A DNA stretch of 42,743 bases from NCBI GenBank assembly GCA_903970145.1, contig CAJCHO010000047.1, positions 1 to 42,743 on the forward strand, read 5' to 3'. This stretch comes from Mycobacteriaceae bacterium. Its GTDB lineage: Bacteria; Pseudomonadota; Gammaproteobacteria; Burkholderiales; Burkholderiaceae_D. The notes below the pieces were generated by a model, which had not been told where the DNA came from, did not search any database, and saw only the letters and a list, made by a program, of their open reading frames with translations. This document shows positions 8,823 through 17,690 of the stretch, piece after piece. Position 1 is the stretch's first letter; every line of letters begins with the position of its first letter. A program made the translations under genes and the position numbers.

Positions 8823-9599
8823 ATGCGCGTCACGCCCGAAGCCGAGGAGCCAAGGCACTTCCGCCAGGCCTGCCGCGAGGGCAGTTTTACGCTCGCCACG
8901 GCAGGTCTTGCACCGGGCTATCTGCAGGCCAACCTCATGGTCGTGCCGGGTGAGGCTGCGGCGGAGTTTCGTCAGTTCTGTGAGCTCAATCCCAAGCCCT
9001 GCCCAATCGTCGAGTACCTCGCGAACGGCCGCTTTGCGCCCGATTGCGCGCCCGGTGCCGACCTGCGCAGCGATCTGCCGGGTTATCGCATTTATTGCGA
9101 CGGCGCTCTGGTGCGCGAGTGCAAGGATATCCGTGATATTTGGCGTGCCGACCTCGCGAGTTTTCTGATCGGCTGCAGCTTTACCTTCGAACATGGGCTT
9201 GTTCGTGCCGGAATCCGCCTGCGCCATCTCGAATTGGGCATCAACGTCGCGATGTACAACACCAACATTCCCTGCACGCCGGTCGGAAGATTTCAGGGCA
9301 ACATGGTAATCAGTATGCGACCGGTTGCGCGCGACGCGCTAGACCGCGTGATCCAGATATCGGCGCGTTACCCCAATTCGCATGGTGCACCAGTTCACGT
9401 CGGTGATCCCGCTGCGCTGGGCATAGCCGACATCAATCAGGTCGACTATGGTTCATCGGTGGCTATCGCCGATAACGAGGTGCCGGTCTTCTGGGCCTGC
9501 GGCGTGACACCCCAGGCGGTTGCGCTGGCAAGCCGCCTGCCTTTTTGCATCACCCATTCGCCGGGCAAGATGTTCTTGACCGATCTGGCCGAGAGCTAG
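8823..9599 (+). CDS. DUF1445 / YcsI-like protein (putative hydro-lyase, D-glutamate cyclase-related)
   Basis: 258 aa, typical length. It resembles the DUF1445 family: ANLMVVPGEAAAEFRQFCELNPKPCP (residues about 38-63), FLIGCSFTFEHGL, NTNIPCTPVG, and CGVTPQAVALASRLPFCITHSPGKMF at the C terminus. No signal or membrane segment. Family knowledge: B. subtilis ycsI lies beside the pxpABC 5-oxoprolinase genes, and a DUF1445 domain occurs in the mammalian mitochondrial D-glutamate cyclase, which makes 5-oxo-D-proline. The exact bacterial reaction is not settled. Being the last gene of the importer operon and divergent from an oxoprolinase-type gene strongly suggests a role in the same pathway, for example handling the D-form or feeding lactam to the ring-opening enzyme. 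Confidence 0.88.
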   Translation: MRVTPEAEEPRHFRQACREGSFTLATAGLAPGYLQANLMVVPGEAAAEFRQFCELNPKPCPIVEYLANGRFAPDCAPGADLRSDLPGYRIYCDGALVRECKDIRDIWRADLASFLIGCSFTFEHGLVRAGIRLRHLELGINVAMYNTNIPCTPVGRFQGNMVISMRPVARDALDRVIQISARYPNSHGAPVHVGDPAALGIADINQVDYGSSVAIADNEVPVFWACGVTPQAVALASRLPFCITHSPGKMFLTDLAES

Positions 9600-9610
9600 G
9601 CTCGCTCGAG

Positions 9611-10168
9611 TCAAAGCGCGGCGGCGGCGCGCGCCGCCTGGTCATAGTGGCCCGACAGGCGACGCAGCAGTCGCGCGTGCTCGCCCAGTTGGTCGTTCTC
9701 ATTGGCATCCGGTGAGATGCTCTCCACGAGGCAGCGCTCGCGCACTTCGCGATAGCGCTCGATTACTGCCCGGCCCTGCTCGGTGGTCGAATAGAAAACT
9801 TCCTTGCCCACTCTCTGTCCAGAGACGACTCCAAGGGCAATGAGTTTCTTGAGTGAATAACTGATGACGTGCGTATCCTCGACGTTCTGGATGAGACACA
9901 AATCCGCGAGCTTCTTGGCGCGGCCGCGGTGATTCACATGGTGCAGGGTATTGACGTCGGTGATTGCCAGATCGGCAAGCCCCGCAGCCGCCATGCAGCG
10001 CACCGCCCAGCGGCTGTAGGCATTCCACGCAATGATCAGCCCGAATTCGAACTCGGAGAGTTCCGGACTCTGTACCGAGACCAGATGGGCCGAAGAAACT
10101 ATCCCCGTCTTGCTTCGGCGTGATGCGGGGTGCGCAGTCTTGGTCGTCGTCGGTTTCTTGCCGGTCAC
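9611..10168 (-). CDS. MarR-like winged-helix transcriptional regulator
   Basis: 185 aa. The basic, Ser/Thr-rich first 25 residues are probably disordered. A winged-helix segment spans roughly residues 70-140: ITDVNTLHHVNHRGRAKKLADL resembles helices before and including recognition, and SYSLKKLIALGVVSG plus VGKEVFYSTTEQGRAVIERY matches the helix-wing-linker of MarR-type proteins. The C-terminal tail is Ala-rich. It converges on the DUF1445 gene with 11 bp between stops. Its own upstream region holds the palindrome at 10215-10230, shared with the oxoprolinase/transporter promoter region, so autoregulation and control of the module are likely. Effector unknown. Confidence 0.85.
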   Translation of the reverse strand: MTGKKPTTTKTAHPASRRSKTGIVSSAHLVSVQSPELSEFEFGLIIAWNAYSRWAVRCMAAAGLADLAITDVNTLHHVNHRGRAKKLADLCLIQNVEDTHVISYSLKKLIALGVVSGQRVGKEVFYSTTEQGRAVIERYREVRERCLVESISPDANENDQLGEHARLLRRLSGHYDQAARAAAAL

Positions 10169-10214
10169 AGTGGGCTCCTGGGGCCAGGCCCCGAATCAAG
10201 CCCATATTGTCGGC

Positions 10215-10230
10215 AATTTATATACAAATT
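10215..10230. promoter_or_regulatory. Predicted operator (copy 2), upstream of the regulator gene
   Basis: AATTTATATACAAATT is a 16-bp palindrome with a single mismatched pair. Its core TTTATATACAAAT is identical to 4122-4134. It lies about 47 bp before the regulator ATG, and TATAAA on the minus strand inside it is a candidate -10 for that gene, as in copy 1. I see no recognisable -35, so promoter placement is tentative. Confidence 0.6.
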
Positions 10231-10259
10231 AAAAGCATTGGTATGGCGCGACGCGCCCG

Positions 10260-11657
10260 CTAGGCAATTCCCGTGCGCACCCGCTCGATCACGCGCGCCT
10301 TGCCAAACAATTCAAGCACTGCATCGACGGAAGGCGTCTGAGCACTTCCGCTGACAAGCACGCGCAGGGGAGCCGCCAGCTGCGGCATTTTCAGACCATG
10401 GGCCGCGAGCAGTTCCTTTATCAGAGCCGCAATTTCGGCGCGTTGCCATTCAATCTTGTCGCCCCGTGCTGCGAATTCGGCAAGAACCGGCTTTATTGCC
10501 GGCGTGACGTGGGTGGCGATGAGTGCGTGATCCGGTGCGAATGCGCGGTAGAAAAGCATGGCGTTCTGCGCCAGCTGCACAAGCGTCTCGGCGCGGTCCT
10601 TGAATAAACCCACCACTGCCGCCAGGGGAATGTCGTCCAGCTCACCCCCGAGCGCCGCTATGCGCGGTGCGATCAGTTCAGCGAGGTCAGCGTCCGAACG
10701 TTGCTTGATGTAGTGGTTATTGATCCAGTTGAGCTTCTTGGGATCCCACTGCGCCGGTGAGCGCGAGATATGCTCGGCATCGAACCAGGAAACCAGCTGC
10801 TCGCGAGAGAAGATCTCGTCATCGCCATGGCTCCATCCGAGGCGCGCCAGATAGTTCACCAGTGCCTCGGGCAGATAGCCGTCGTCCCGGTACTGCATTA
10901 CATTGACCGCGCCATGACGCTTGGAAAGCTTCTCGCCATCGGGACCAAGGATCATGGGCACGTGCGCGTAGACCGGCAGTTCGGCACCCAGTGCACTGAG
11001 GATGTTGATTTGGCGCGGCGTATTGTTGACATGATCGTCGCCGCGGATGACATGCGATATGCGCATGTCCCAGTCATCGACACAGACGCAGAAATTGTAG
11101 GTCGGCGTGCCATCGGCGCGCGCAATGATCAGATCGTCCAGTTCCGCGTTGGCGATGGTGATTACACCCTTGCACAGGTCGTTCCAACTGACTGCGCCAT
11201 CGATGGGATTGCGAAACCGTACCACCGGTGGCACCCCCGCAGGTATCGCTGGTAGCGTCTTGCCCGGCTCCGGCCGCCAACGCCCGTCATAACGTGGTTT
11301 GACACCCTGGGCGCGCTGCTCCTCGCGCATCGCGTCCAGTTCCGCCGGGCTAGCGTAGCAGTGATAGGCGCGACCGTCGGCGAGCATCTCGCCAATGACA
11401 GCGCGATAACGCTCCATGTGCCGGGTCTGATAGAACGGCCCTTCGTCGTATCCCAGATCCAGCCAATCCATTGCCTCTAGGATCGCCTCGACCGCTTCCG
11501 GAGTCGAGCGTTCGATGTCGGTATCTTCGACTCGCAGCACGAAAGCGCCGGCAAACCGGCGCGCGTAAGCCCACGAAAAAAGCGCCGTGCGTGCGCCACC
11601 GAGGTGGAGAAACCCTGTTGGCGAGGGAGCGAAGCGCGTGCGAACGGGTCGGGTCAT
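10260..11657 (-). CDS. gltX: Glutamyl-tRNA synthetase
   Basis: 465 aa, the usual bacterial length. It charges tRNA-Glu in the cytoplasm. The N terminus reads [20 protein letters not shown], including the HIGH-equivalent [15 protein letters not shown] is the KMSKS-type loop near residue 245. The C-terminal anticodon-binding region is complete. No clear ribosome site precedes the ATG, while the short leader contains a perfect palindrome (11676-11691). It follows the korB-like gene by 72 bp on the same strand. Confidence 0.97.
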   Translation of the reverse strand: MTRPVRTRFAPSPTGFLHLGGARTALFSWAYARRFAGAFVLRVEDTDIERSTPEAVEAILEAMDWLDLGYDEGPFYQTRHMERYRAVIGEMLADGRAYHCYASPAELDAMREEQRAQGVKPRYDGRWRPEPGKTLPAIPAGVPPVVRFRNPIDGAVSWNDLCKGVITIANAELDDLIIARADGTPTYNFCVCVDDWDMRISHVIRGDDHVNNTPRQINILSALGAELPVYAHVPMILGPDGEKLSKRHGAVNVMQYRDDGYLPEALVNYLARLGWSHGDDEIFSREQLVSWFDAEHISRSPAQWDPKKLNWINNHYIKQRSDADLAELIAPRIAALGGELDDIPLAAVVGLFKDRAETLVQLAQNAMLFYRAFAPDHALIATHVTPAIKPVLAEFAARGDKIEWQRAEIAALIKELLAAHGLKMPQLAAPLRVLVSGSAQTPSVDAVLELFGKARVIERVRTGIA

Positions 11658-11675
11658 GACAGTATCGGTGAGGCA

Positions 11676-11691
11676 GGCGCCGATCGGCGCC
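11676..11691 (-). promoter_or_regulatory. Perfect 16-bp palindrome in the gltX leader
   Basis: GGCGCCGATCGGCGCC is fully self-complementary and can form a 6-bp GC stem with a GATC loop in RNA. It lies 19 bp before the gltX ATG and about 10 bp after a TATAAT. It may be an RNA hairpin or a dimeric protein site. Confidence 0.4.
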
Positions 11692-11700
11692 GTCTTGCCG

Positions 11701-11706
11701 ATTATA
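11701..11706 (-). promoter_or_regulatory. Candidate -10 element for gltX
   Basis: TATAAT on the minus strand, 44 bp upstream of the gltX ATG. No convincing -35 is seen: the upstream position is occupied by the inverted repeat CCGCCG-CAAG-CGGCGG (11708-11723), just past the korB-like stop, which may be a weak terminator. Confidence 0.35.
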
Positions 11707-11729
11707 ACCGCCGCAAGCGGCGGCCCTCG

Positions 11730-12785
11730 CTAACGCAGGCTCTGGTTGAGCGCCTCGAGTGCAGCTCTTCCCGGGCAGAGCTCGACGGCCGACAGGCCAT
11801 TGAGCGGCGTGCGCGAGGTATTGAGATGCTCGTGAAGATCGGCCGCGCCATGGTCGACATAGAGCAGGCCCGTTACGGTCTCGCCCGATGCACCGCGCGT
11901 CATCACATGGTCGAGCGCCGCCCCGCGATTGGTGGGATCGTAATCCTGGTGCAACTTGCGCAGGCGCAAGACGGTGCCGTCGTGCTGCTCCACCTCGATC
12001 ACGCTGCCCGGCTCGTACCCGACCGTGATCTCATCGCGGCTGCTGATGAAATCAATGCGATTGACCGCCTCGTTATGTTCGCGCACGTAGTCATAGCTCT
12101 TGGTGCTGCCGCTATGATTATTGAACGCGACACAGGGACTGATGACGTCGATAAATGCCGCGCCCTTGTGGCCGATCGCCGCCTTGATAAGCGGCACGAG
12201 CTGCTCCTTGTCACCCGAAAAGCCACGTGCAACGAAGCTCGCACCAAGCTGCAGCGCCATGCCAACCAGATCGATCGGGCTATCACTGTTGACGACGCCG
12301 CGCTTGGATTTAGAGCCCTGATCGGCAGTCGCCGAAAACTGCCCTTTGGTCAAACCATAGACGCCATTGTTCTCGACGATGTACACCATATTCACCCCGC
12401 GTCGCATGGCGTGGGCAAACTGGCCAAGACCGATCGAGGCGGAGTCGCCGTCGCCCGAGACCCCCATGTAGAGCAGGTCGCGATTGGCGAGCGCCGCGCC
12501 AGTCAGCACCGAAGGCATGCGGCCGTGCACGGTATTGAATCCGTGGGAGCTGCCCAGAAAATAATCGGGTGTCTTGGAGCTGCAGCCGATCCCCGAGAGC
12601 TTGGCTACGCGATGCGGTTCGACATCCATCTCCCAGCACGCCTGGATGATCGCTGCCGAGATCGAATCGTGGCCGCAGCCAGCGCACAGGGTCGATACCT
12701 TGCCTTCGTAGTCGCGGCGCGTAAAGCCGACGGAATTGCGGGCGAGCGTCGGATGATGCAGTCGGGGCTTGGCGAGATAGGTCAT
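11730..12785 (-). CDS. korB: 2-oxoacid (2-oxoglutarate) oxidoreductase, beta subunit
   Basis: 351 aa. It binds thiamine diphosphate through SGDGDSASIG followed by VENNGVYGLTKG. Cysteines in LCAGCGH, GIGCSS and SPCV match those that hold the catalytic-subunit [4Fe-4S] cluster of the beta chain. It works with the alpha/gamma chain encoded immediately upstream; the start overlaps that gene's stop (ATGA). Family members oxidise 2-oxoglutarate or other 2-oxoacids to the acyl-CoA with a low-potential acceptor. 2-oxoglutarate is the favoured substrate by resemblance to KorB; other 2-oxoacids cannot be excluded. Confidence 0.9.
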   Translation of the reverse strand: MTYLAKPRLHHPTLARNSVGFTRRDYEGKVSTLCAGCGHDSISAAIIQACWEMDVEPHRVAKLSGIGCSSKTPDYFLGSSHGFNTVHGRMPSVLTGAALANRDLLYMGVSGDGDSASIGLGQFAHAMRRGVNMVYIVENNGVYGLTKGQFSATADQGSKSKRGVVNSDSPIDLVGMALQLGASFVARGFSGDKEQLVPLIKAAIGHKGAAFIDVISPCVAFNNHSGSTKSYDYVREHNEAVNRIDFISSRDEITVGYEPGSVIEVEQHDGTVLRLRKLHQDYDPTNRGAALDHVMTRGASGETVTGLLYVDHGAADLHEHLNTSRTPLNGLSAVELCPGRAALEALNQSLR

Positions 12786-14626
12786 GAGTAGGACTTGCCC
12801 TTCTTGATCGGGATGACGTTGTCATCGCGCACCCGTTCGCTGATGGCGCGCGTGATGAATCGTCCGGTGATCGGAGTGCCGTCGTAGTGCAGGATCGCAA
12901 TCAGCCGTGCCGGATCGATCTGCAGTTCGTTGATCAATAGGCTGCGCATCTGGCCATCGCGATTCTGCTCGACCACAAAGATCTGCTGGTGCTGCTCGAT
13001 AAACGAGGCCACCGCGTCGGAGAACGGGAAGGCTCGTATGCGCAGTGTATTCAACCAGATGCCGCCCTCTTCAAGCGCATCGATCGCCTCCTGCATGGCC
13101 GAGCTCGTCGAGCCGAAGTAGATCGCACCCCAACTGCTCTTGCGGCGCGCGCGCCGCACGATCGGCGCCGGCACCAGTTCCTTGGCCGTGTCGAACTTGC
13201 GCAGCAGCCGTTCCATGTTGTAAACGTAGTCGGGACCGCGCTCCGAATAACGCGCATAGGCGTCGCGGGTCGTGCCGCGCGTAAAGTACCCGCCGCGACT
13301 CGGATGGGTTCCCGGAAGGGTGCGATAAGGAATTCCATCGCCGTCGACGTCGAGGTAACGGCCGAAATCCTGACCGGCTTCGAGTGCGTCAAACCCCATC
13401 ACTTTGCCACGGTCGTAGGAGCGTTCATCGTCCCAGGTAAAGGGCGCGCACAGGTGCTGGTTCATGCCGATATCAAGGTCGGTCATCACAAAAACCGGCG
13501 TCTGCAGGCGTTCGGCCAGATCGAGCGCCGCGGCCGCCTGCTCGAAGCATTCGTGCGGATCTTCCGGGAACAGCAGAACGTGCTTGGTGTCCCCGTGCGA
13601 GGCGTAGGCGCATGCCAAGAGGTCCGCCTGCTGGGTACGGGTGGGCATGCCGGTCGACGGGCCACCGCGCTGCACGTTGATGATGGTGACCGGTATCTCG
13701 GCGAAATAGGCGAGCCCGATAAACTCGGTCATCAGCGACACGCCGGGCCCGGAAGTCGCCGTGAAAGCGCGCGCGCCGTTCCAGCCGGCGCCGACGACAA
13801 TCCCGATCGAGGCAATTTCGTCTTCTGCCTGCACGATCGCAAAGCGATGCGAGCCATCGTCGGTGGCGACGCGGTACTTGGCACAGTACTTCTGGAAGGC
13901 CTCGGCGAGCGACGACGAAGGTGTGATCGGATACCACGCACAAACCGTCGCGCCACCATAGACGCAGCCGAGCGCGGCGGCAGCATTGCCATCGATGAAA
14001 ATTCGCTCACCGACCTCGTCGCAGCGACGCACGCCCAGATCGACGAGCCCCATGAGATGTTCGAGCGCATAGTCGCGCCCAAGGTGCAGCGCCTGCACGT
14101 TCGAGGCAAGCAGCTTCTCCTTGCCGCGATATTGCTCGGCAAACAGCTTCTCGATGACCTCGGCCTCGATGCCCAGCAGAGCCGAGAGTGCGCCAACATA
14201 AATGATGTTCTTGAAGAGTTGCCGCTGGCGCGGATCGTCGTAGGTCGTGTTGCAGATCTGCGTCAGGGGCATGCTGATATTGACAACATCCCTGCGCAGC
14301 GCGTCGGCCGGTAGCGGCCGGGTGCTGTCGTAAAAGAGATAGCCGCCCGGCTCGATCTCCTTGAGATCCGCGTCCCAGGTCTGCGGATTCATCGCCACCA
14401 TCATGTCCACGCCACCACGGCGACCCAGATAGCCCTTCTCGCTCACACGCACTTCATACCAGGTCGGCAGTCCCTGGATATTCGAGGGAAAGATATTGCG
14501 CGGGCTGACCGGCACCCCCATACGCAGGATTGCCTTGGCAAACAACTCGTTGGCCGAAGCCGATCCTGAGCCATTGACATTGGCGAACTTGATGACGAAA
14601 TCGTTGATCGCAGCGAGCTTTTTCAC
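12782..14626 (-). CDS. korA: 2-oxoacid (2-oxoglutarate) oxidoreductase, fused gamma-alpha subunit
   Basis: 614 aa. The first ~190 residues are the gamma domain, which starts at AAINDFVIKFANVNGSGSAS and binds CoA in the family. The alpha domain follows, with YPITPSSSLAEAF and TSGPGVSLMTEFIGLAYFAEIPV, ending with a C-terminal transketolase-like domain. I chose GTG 14626, which overlaps the upstream TGA as GTGA; the longer open frame to 14743 overlaps the upstream gene and reads as non-native sequence. Together with korB and the NAD(P)H-type subunit it forms a three-gene operon. Confidence 0.9.
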   Translation of the reverse strand: MKKLAAINDFVIKFANVNGSGSASANELFAKAILRMGVPVSPRNIFPSNIQGLPTWYEVRVSEKGYLGRRGGVDMMVAMNPQTWDADLKEIEPGGYLFYDSTRPLPADALRRDVVNISMPLTQICNTTYDDPRQRQLFKNIIYVGALSALLGIEAEVIEKLFAEQYRGKEKLLASNVQALHLGRDYALEHLMGLVDLGVRRCDEVGERIFIDGNAAAALGCVYGGATVCAWYPITPSSSLAEAFQKYCAKYRVATDDGSHRFAIVQAEDEIASIGIVVGAGWNGARAFTATSGPGVSLMTEFIGLAYFAEIPVTIINVQRGGPSTGMPTRTQQADLLACAYASHGDTKHVLLFPEDPHECFEQAAAALDLAERLQTPVFVMTDLDIGMNQHLCAPFTWDDERSYDRGKVMGFDALEAGQDFGRYLDVDGDGIPYRTLPGTHPSRGGYFTRGTTRDAYARYSERGPDYVYNMERLLRKFDTAKELVPAPIVRRARRKSSWGAIYFGSTSSAMQEAIDALEEGGIWLNTLRIRAFPFSDAVASFIEQHQQIFVVEQNRDGQMRSLLINELQIDPARLIAILHYDGTPITGRFITRAISERVRDDNVIPIKKGKSYS

Positions 14627-16446
14627 GCAGCCCTCCGCGCCGGGGTGTTGGTCTTGCAGCCGCCGCCGGCATGCGTCATCTCGATGAGGTATTTCTGCAT
14701 GTCCCAGGCTCCGGTCGGACAACGCTCCGCGCACAGACCGCAATGCAGGCAGACATCCTCATCCTTGGCCATGATGCGCCCGGTCTTTAGGACCTCGGAC
14801 ACGTAGAGATCCTGACCAAGATTTTCAGCCGGCACGCGTAGATGCGTACGCAAGCTCGCCTCTTCATCGTTGTGCGTGAAGCTGATGCAGTCCATCGGAC
14901 AGATGTCGACGCAGGCATCGCATTCAATGCACAGCTTGGGCGCGAAGACGGTCTGCACGTCGCAATTGAGGCAACGTTGCGCTTCCTTCAAGGCGGTGGC
15001 GCGATCAAAGCCGAGTTCCACTTCAACCTTGATGCTGCGCAGCGTACGCTCCGCGTTGGCCCAGGGCACCTTACTGCGTTCATCATTGGAGATGGCGCTG
15101 TCGTAGCTCCACTCGTGAATCCCCATCTTTTGCGAACTGATCGACACCTGCGGCGCGGGCCGATCTGCGACCGGGGCGCCCCCAAGATACTTTTCGATCG
15201 ATACCGCTGCATCGTGACCGTGCGCCACCGCCCAGATGATGTTCTTCGGTCCGAAGGCCGCATCGCCGCCGAAAAAGACTCCGGGCAGGCTCGACTGCAA
15301 GGTCTGTGCATCGAGTTTGGGCATGCCCGAATCGTCGAACTCGATGCCGCAATCGCGCTCGATCCACGGGAAGGCGTTTTCCTGGCCGACCGCGATGAGT
15401 ACGTCGTCGCATTCGAAAATCACGTCGGGCTCGCCGGTCGGCACGAGGCTGCGCCGACCTTTTTCGTCGCGGGTCACGCTGACCTTCGAGAAGGCCATGC
15501 CGGTCAGGCGACCCTTGTCGTGCAGGAAGGCCTTGGGGACGTGGAAATTGATGATGGGGATGCCCTCATGCATGGCATCTTCCTTCTCCCAGGGCGAGGC
15601 CTTCATCTCCTCAAAACCCGAGCGCACGATGACCTTGACGTCGCTGCCCCCGAGACGGCGCGCCGAGCGACAGCAGTCCATCGCCGTATTGCCACCGCCG
15701 AGCACGATCACGCGGCGACCGACCTTGCTGATATGGCCAAAGGAAACCGAGGACAGCCAGTCGATGCCGATGTGGATGTTCGCGGCAGCCTCAAGGCGCC
15801 CCGGCAAATCCAGGTCACGGCCGCGCGGGGCGCCGCAACCGACAAAGACGGCGTCGAATCCTTCACCGAGCAACTCACGCATTGAGTCAACGCGCACACC
15901 GCCACGGAATTCCACCCCGAGATTGAGGATGTAGCCGGTCTCTTCGTCAATCACTTCCTCGGGGAGGCGAAAGCGCGGGATCTGCGAGCGAATGAAGCCA
16001 CCAGCCTTGACGTCGCTATCGAAGACAACAACCTGGTATCCGAGCGACGCGAGATCGCGCGCCACGGTCAGCGAGGCTGGCCCCGCGCCCACGCACGCAA
16101 TGCGCTTGCCGTTGGCTGGCGCGCGCTCGGGCATGCGAGCGCTGACGTCACCCTTATTGTCGGCCGCGACCCGTTTTAGCCTGCATATGGCTACCGGTTC
16201 CGGATGCTCTCCATTGTTTTCCTCGACCCGGCCACGTCGACAGGCAGGTTCACACGGACGATCGCATGTGCGTCCGAGCACTCCGGGAAACACGTTCGAG
16301 TGCCAATTGACCATATAGGCATCGGCGTAACGTCCGGCCGCGATCAGGCGGATGTATTCGGGGACGGGAGTGTGGGCAGGACAGGCCCACTGGCAATCGA
16401 CAACTTTGTGGAAGTAATCAGGTGCACGAATGTCAGTCGGCTGCAA
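14623..16446 (-). CDS. GltD-like FAD/NAD(P)H oxidoreductase with C-terminal 2[4Fe-4S] domain (KorC-type subunit)
   Basis: 607 aa. N-terminal Cys-rich domain (CQWACPAHTPVPEYI, TCDRPCEPACRRG) as in the glutamate synthase small chain. FAD-binding CVGAGPASLTVARDL follows near residue 135 and NAD(P)-binding VIVLGGGNTAMDCCRSARR near 260. The C terminus has Cys clusters CIECDACVDICPMDC and CLHCGLCAERCPTG for two [4Fe-4S] clusters. It probably passes electrons between KorAB and NAD(P). Start: TTG 16446 has AGGAGG 4 nt upstream and leaves a leader of about 64 nt from the predicted promoter. An in-frame TTG at 16500 lies only about 10 nt past that start and is less likely. The stop overlaps the korA start. 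Confidence 0.88.
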   Translation of the reverse strand: MQPTDIRAPDYFHKVVDCQWACPAHTPVPEYIRLIAAGRYADAYMVNWHSNVFPGVLGRTCDRPCEPACRRGRVEENNGEHPEPVAICRLKRVAADNKGDVSARMPERAPANGKRIACVGAGPASLTVARDLASLGYQVVVFDSDVKAGGFIRSQIPRFRLPEEVIDEETGYILNLGVEFRGGVRVDSMRELLGEGFDAVFVGCGAPRGRDLDLPGRLEAAANIHIGIDWLSSVSFGHISKVGRRVIVLGGGNTAMDCCRSARRLGGSDVKVIVRSGFEEMKASPWEKEDAMHEGIPIINFHVPKAFLHDKGRLTGMAFSKVSVTRDEKGRRSLVPTGEPDVIFECDDVLIAVGQENAFPWIERDCGIEFDDSGMPKLDAQTLQSSLPGVFFGGDAAFGPKNIIWAVAHGHDAAVSIEKYLGGAPVADRPAPQVSISSQKMGIHEWSYDSAISNDERSKVPWANAERTLRSIKVEVELGFDRATALKEAQRCLNCDVQTVFAPKLCIECDACVDICPMDCISFTHNDEEASLRTHLRVPAENLGQDLYVSEVLKTGRIMAKDEDVCLHCGLCAERCPTGAWDMQKYLIEMTHAGGGCKTNTPARRAA

Positions 16447-16516
16447 AGATCCTCCTCGATTGAATCTTCCCTGAACCAGCCTTCTTGGCGAGGCCTGCAA
16501 ATATTTTGCTGCGCAA

Positions 16517-16544
16517 AGTCTACTCCGGCCACCTCAGGCGTCAA
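16517..16544 (-). promoter_or_regulatory. Predicted promoter of the korC-korA-korB operon
   Basis: On the minus strand TTGACG (16539-16544, 5/6) and TAGACT (16517-16522, 4/6) are 16 bp apart. The predicted start is near 16510. It lies between the tdh stop and the operon, supporting separate transcription from kbl-tdh. Confidence 0.45.
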
Positions 16545-16648
16545 TCGGTCGGTCGTGCCAAATGTCACAGCCGGCGCGGCTTTCGACGGACCTGTTGCCA
16601 AAGGGCCACGGATTACCGCGAAGCCTGACAATCCCTATCCCGATTTGC

Positions 16649-17674
16649 TTATGCCCAGTCGAGAATCACCTTGCCACTTTGCCCCGAAAGCATGGTCTCG
16701 AATCCGGTGCGAAAATCGGCCACCGGAAATCTATGGGTAATGATCGGTGAGAGATCGAGGCCGCTTTGCAGCATGGCCACCATCTTGTACCAGGTCTCGA
16801 ACATCTCGCGTCCATAAATTCCGCGGATCTCCAGACCCTTGAATATCACCAGATTCCAGTCAATCGCGGTGTCGCCGGGAGGAATGCCAAGTAGGGCAAT
16901 CTTCCCGCCATGATTCATATGGACGAGCATGTCGCGAAACGCGCTTGGAAATCCGGACATCTCCAATCCGATGTCAAAGCCCTCCGTCATGCGCAACTCG
17001 GACATGACGTCGGCCAGTGATTCTCGGGCCACGTTCACGGCCCGATTTGCCCCCATCTTCTTGGCCAGCTCGAGCCGGTAATCATTGACGTCGGTGATCA
17101 CGACATTGCGCGCACCGACATGGCGCGCGATCGCCGCAGCCATGATCCCGATGGGGCCGGCACCGGTGATGAGGACATCCTCACCAACCAGATTAAAGGT
17201 CAGGGCGGTATGCGTGGCATTGCCAAAGGGGTCGAAAATTGCCGCCATCTCGTCAGGGATGTCGTCGGGAATCTTGAAGGCGTTGAATGCGGGGATGACG
17301 AGGTAATCCGCGAATGCTCCCTCGCGATTCACCCCGACTCCGACAGTATTGCGACACAGATGGCGCCGACCGGCGCGGCAATTGCGACAAAACCCGCACG
17401 TGATATGGCCTTCTCCCGAGACCCGGTCGCCGATTGCAAACCCACGTACCTCCTGGCCGAGCTCGACAATCTCGCCGACATATTCGTGACCGACGTGCAT
17501 GGGAACTGGAATGGTCTTCTGTGACCATTCATCCCATTTCCAGATGTGGATGTCAGTGCCGCATATCGCGGTCTTGCGGATACGGATCAGTACGTCGTTG
17601 TGCCCGACTTCAGGACGCGGCACGTCGGTCATTGTCAGTCCGGGGCCGCGTTGCAGCTTGGCAAGAGCGCGCAT
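16649..17674 (-). CDS. tdh: L-threonine 3-dehydrogenase
   Basis: 341 aa, standard length. It oxidises L-threonine to 2-amino-3-ketobutyrate with NAD+. Catalytic zinc ligands lie in [15 protein letters not shown] and [11 protein letters not shown]; the structural zinc site is [15 protein letters not shown]. The nucleotide fold has [17 protein letters not shown] followed by an Asp-ended strand (VVITDVN). CAGGAGAAA precedes the ATG. It lies 16 bp after kbl, whose enzyme takes the unstable product, so the two form the usual threonine-to-glycine operon. Confidence 0.97.
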   Translation of the reverse strand: MRALAKLQRGPGLTMTDVPRPEVGHNDVLIRIRKTAICGTDIHIWKWDEWSQKTIPVPMHVGHEYVGEIVELGQEVRGFAIGDRVSGEGHITCGFCRNCRAGRRHLCRNTVGVGVNREGAFADYLVIPAFNAFKIPDDIPDEMAAIFDPFGNATHTALTFNLVGEDVLITGAGPIGIMAAAIARHVGARNVVITDVNDYRLELAKKMGANRAVNVARESLADVMSELRMTEGFDIGLEMSGFPSAFRDMLVHMNHGGKIALLGIPPGDTAIDWNLVIFKGLEIRGIYGREMFETWYKMVAMLQSGLDLSPIITHRFPVADFRTGFETMLSGQSGKVILDWA

Positions 17675-17690
17675 GGATGTTTCTCCTGTT

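Noticed and set aside
14627-14743. N-terminal extension of the korA frame
   Set aside because: It overlaps the end of the upstream ferredoxin domain gene; the GTGA overlap start gives the standard N terminus.
11604-15885. Long plus-strand open frames opposite gltX, korB, korA and korC (up to about 440 codons)
   Set aside because: They are antisense shadows of high-GC genes; their translations are rich in Arg, His and Ala with no family motifs, whereas the minus-strand products are clear.
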